Shown here: positions 4,834 through 6,227 of the stretch, piece by piece | Position numbering within the stretch: the stretch's first letter is position 1 | Layout: the number at the start of each line of letters is the position of its first letter | NCBI GenBank assembly: GCA_934133115.1 | Contig: CAKPAV010000107.1 | Span: 1-6,227, forward strand | From: an uncultured Bacilli bacterium | GTDB lineage: Bacteria; Bacillota_I; Bacilli_A; RFN20; CAG-826 | Direction of reading: 5' to 3' | DNA length: 6,227 bases | The notes under the pieces: model-generated | Databases searched by the model: none | The model's input: only the letters and a program-made list of their open reading frames with translations | Told to the model about the DNA's origin: nothing | Translations under genes and position numbers: made by a program

Positions 4834-6189
4834 ATGAAAAATAAAGAAATAGAAAAAAGGATTGATTTGTTAAACAATTTTGATATGAAAAAGAAAAGTA
4901 TCAAAATTAAAGATAAATCCGCAACGCTATATTTTACTTCTTCTTTAGTGGATAAAATGGATATTATTTATCTAATGGAATATTTAGATAAATTAAAAAG
5001 CATTAAAGATTTAGATTTATTAATTTATAATGGAGAAATAAAAAAAGAAACTAATATTGATACGATAATTGAAGAATTATATGCTGGTTTTTTAGTTCTT
5101 TATATTAATGACGAAACTATTTATTTAATTGATGCGAAAAGTTATCCGAATCGCTCGATAGAAGAACCATTAACAGAAAAAACTATTCGTGGTTCGCGTG
5201 ATGGATTTAGTGAATCAATTAATACTAATATTGGTTTAATTAGAAGAAGATTAAAAACTACTGATTTAGTAGCTAAACCTTTTTTAGTTTCTGAGAAAAG
5301 TAAAACTTCTGTTGCAGTAGTGTATTTAAAAAATGAAGTCGACCAACGTTTAATAAAAAGAATAGAAGATGAATTAAGAAACATTGATGTCGAATCTTTA
5401 ATTATGAGTGATCGTTCTTTAGAAGAACTATTATTTAAACAAAAATATACACCATTTCCACTTGTTCGATATACGGAAAGACCTGATGTAGCATCTATTA
5501 GTATAATGCACGGAAAAATTGCTATTTTAGTTGATACATCCGCAAGTGTGATAATTACACCTATAACACTTTTTGATCATACTATGCACGTTGAAGAATT
5601 TCGCCAATCGCCACTGGTTGGTACTTTCACACGCTTAATTCGTGGTATTGCTATTTTATTATCTTTATTTTTAATTCCTTTATGGATGTGTATTATTGAT
5701 AATTCGGAAATCATGAATGCATTAAAAATAACGATATCTAATGAAAATATCGAATTAGGAATTGCTATTCAAATTATAATTGTTGAGTTGATTTTAGAAA
5801 TTGTTCGGCTTGCTTCTATTCATACTCCAACCACACTTCAAACCGGAATATCATTAATTTCAGCGGTAATATTAGGCCAAGTATCATTAGAGTTAGGTTT
5901 ATTTTTACCAGAAGTGCTTTTACTATGCTCGATTTCACAAATTTGTGGCTTTGCAACACCGAGTTATGAATTATCTATGTCGATGAAACTTAATAATCTT
6001 ATTCTTATCTTAGCAGTGGCTCTATTTGGCAAAAATGGTTTTATAATTTATAGTTTATTATTGTTCTTATATTTGATTTCTTTGAAGGTTTGGAGTGTGC
6101 CTTATTTATCTCCACTTTGCCCTTTTGATAAGGAATCCATTGGAAGCATTTTCATAAGACAATCAGCGGAAAATAGAAAAAAATTGTAG
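4834..6189 (+). CDS. spoVAF: Spore germination protein SpoVAF, GerA-A family membrane protein
   Basis: This 451-residue protein belongs to the GerA-A germinant-receptor family and is named SpoVAF by its place after spoVAE. B. subtilis SpoVAF is longer (about 493). There it forms an ion channel with FigP (YqhR) that amplifies the germination signal. The N-terminal soluble half (1-265) carries the family motif EPLTEKTIRGSRDGFSES (111-128) and NIGLIRRRLKT (132-142), then a second soluble subdomain through ERPDVASI (215-222). Hydrophobic segments follow at about 268-289, 307-326, 338-357, 360-372 and 387-418. The conserved P-x-x-L-QTGIS loop lies at 332-340 and the protein ends in a charged tail. 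There is no clear ribosome binding site before the ATG at 4834, so translation is probably coupled to spoVAE. A TTG at 4867 with AAAAGG upstream (4855-4860) is an alternative start. A lone GerAA-type receptor subunit is the other reading, but context favours SpoVAF. Confidence 0.85.
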   Translation: MKNKEIEKRIDLLNNFDMKKKSIKIKDKSATLYFTSSLVDKMDIIYLMEYLDKLKSIKDLDLLIYNGEIKKETNIDTIIEELYAGFLVLYINDETIYLIDAKSYPNRSIEEPLTEKTIRGSRDGFSESINTNIGLIRRRLKTTDLVAKPFLVSEKSKTSVAVVYLKNEVDQRLIKRIEDELRNIDVESLIMSDRSLEELLFKQKYTPFPLVRYTERPDVASISIMHGKIAILVDTSASVIITPITLFDHTMHVEEFRQSPLVGTFTRLIRGIAILLSLFLIPLWMCIIDNSEIMNALKITISNENIELGIAIQIIIVELILEIVRLASIHTPTTLQTGISLISAVILGQVSLELGLFLPEVLLLCSISQICGFATPSYELSMSMKLNNLILILAVALFGKNGFIIYSLLLFLYLISLKVWSVPYLSPLCPFDKESIGSIFIRQSAENRKKL

Positions 6190-6227
6190 ATAAGATTTTA
6201 TTTTTAATTTAACATAAGGTTGAAAGG
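6190..6227 (+). other. Downstream AT-rich spacer ending in a possible ribosome binding site
   Basis: These 38 bases follow the spoVAF TAG stop. They are T-rich but show no hairpin, so no terminator can be called. The final GAAAGG (6222-6227) could be a Shine-Dalgarno sequence for a gene starting just beyond the window. The identity of that gene cannot be told. In B. subtilis the neighbour is lysA, but nothing here shows that. Confidence 0.3.

Noticed and set aside
5142..5384. Minus-strand open frame of 80 codons
   Set aside because: It is antisense to the conserved GerA-family motif region of spoVAF, with no family signature and no ribosome binding context.
1..6227. Mycoplasma-type genetic code (TGA as Trp), prompted by the extreme AT bias
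   Set aside because: TGA ends spoIIAA, spoVAC and spoVAD at the expected family lengths, and tryptophan is coded by TGG.
1..6227. An undescribed system, mobile element, CRISPR array or RNA gene
   Set aside because: Almost every base is accounted for by conserved sporulation genes and short regulatory gaps. No direct repeat array, transposase, tRNA-like fold or riboswitch-sized leader was seen.

Overview
This window is a sporulation locus from an AT-rich, endospore-forming member of the Bacillota. It carries the forespore sigma-factor switch (spoIIAA-spoIIAB-sigF) followed directly by genes for the spore dipicolinic acid (DPA) channel and germination (spoVAC-spoVAD-spoVAE-spoVAF). A dacF-type D,D-carboxypeptidase lies upstream. 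All complete genes are on the plus strand. TGA is used as a stop codon (spoIIAA, spoVAC and spoVAD end in TGA), so this is the standard bacterial code and not the mycoplasma code. The gene order dacF-spoIIAA-AB-sigF-spoVA resembles Bacilli. The strong AT bias and trimmed gene set suggest a deep or reduced low-GC lineage such as an Erysipelotrichia-like or uncultured Bacilli group. That placement is a guess, because there is no marker gene to test it.

Layout. 1-152 is the C-terminal tail of an alpha/beta-hydrolase-like protein. 207-1373 is dacF, closed by a compact hairpin terminator that starts inside its stop codon. 1397-1500 is a dense regulatory region with three Spo0A-box-like sites, TATAAT elements and a near-perfect ribosome binding site. 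1501-2994 holds spoIIAA, spoIIAB and sigF, each overlapping the next. 3041-6189 holds spoVAC, spoVAD, spoVAE and spoVAF, with 4-base overlaps or 1-base gaps. The last 38 bases are non-coding and end in a possible ribosome binding site for a gene beyond the window.

How the genes work together (from knowledge of the families). Phosphorylated Spo0A turns on spoIIA before asymmetric division. SpoIIAB holds SigF inactive until unphosphorylated SpoIIAA releases it in the forespore. SpoVAC, SpoVAD and SpoVAE later form part of the inner-membrane DPA uptake and release channel. SpoVAF is a GerA-A-type membrane protein that acts in germination. DacF trims peptidoglycan peptide cross-links, probably in the spore cortex.

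No previously undescribed system is evident. The points worth a second look are the Spo0A-box arrangement, the terminator separating dacF from spoIIA, the trimmed spoVA gene set (no spoVAA, spoVAB or spoVAEA here, yet spoVAF kept), the sigF start and overlap, and a divergent sigma region 4 in SigF.
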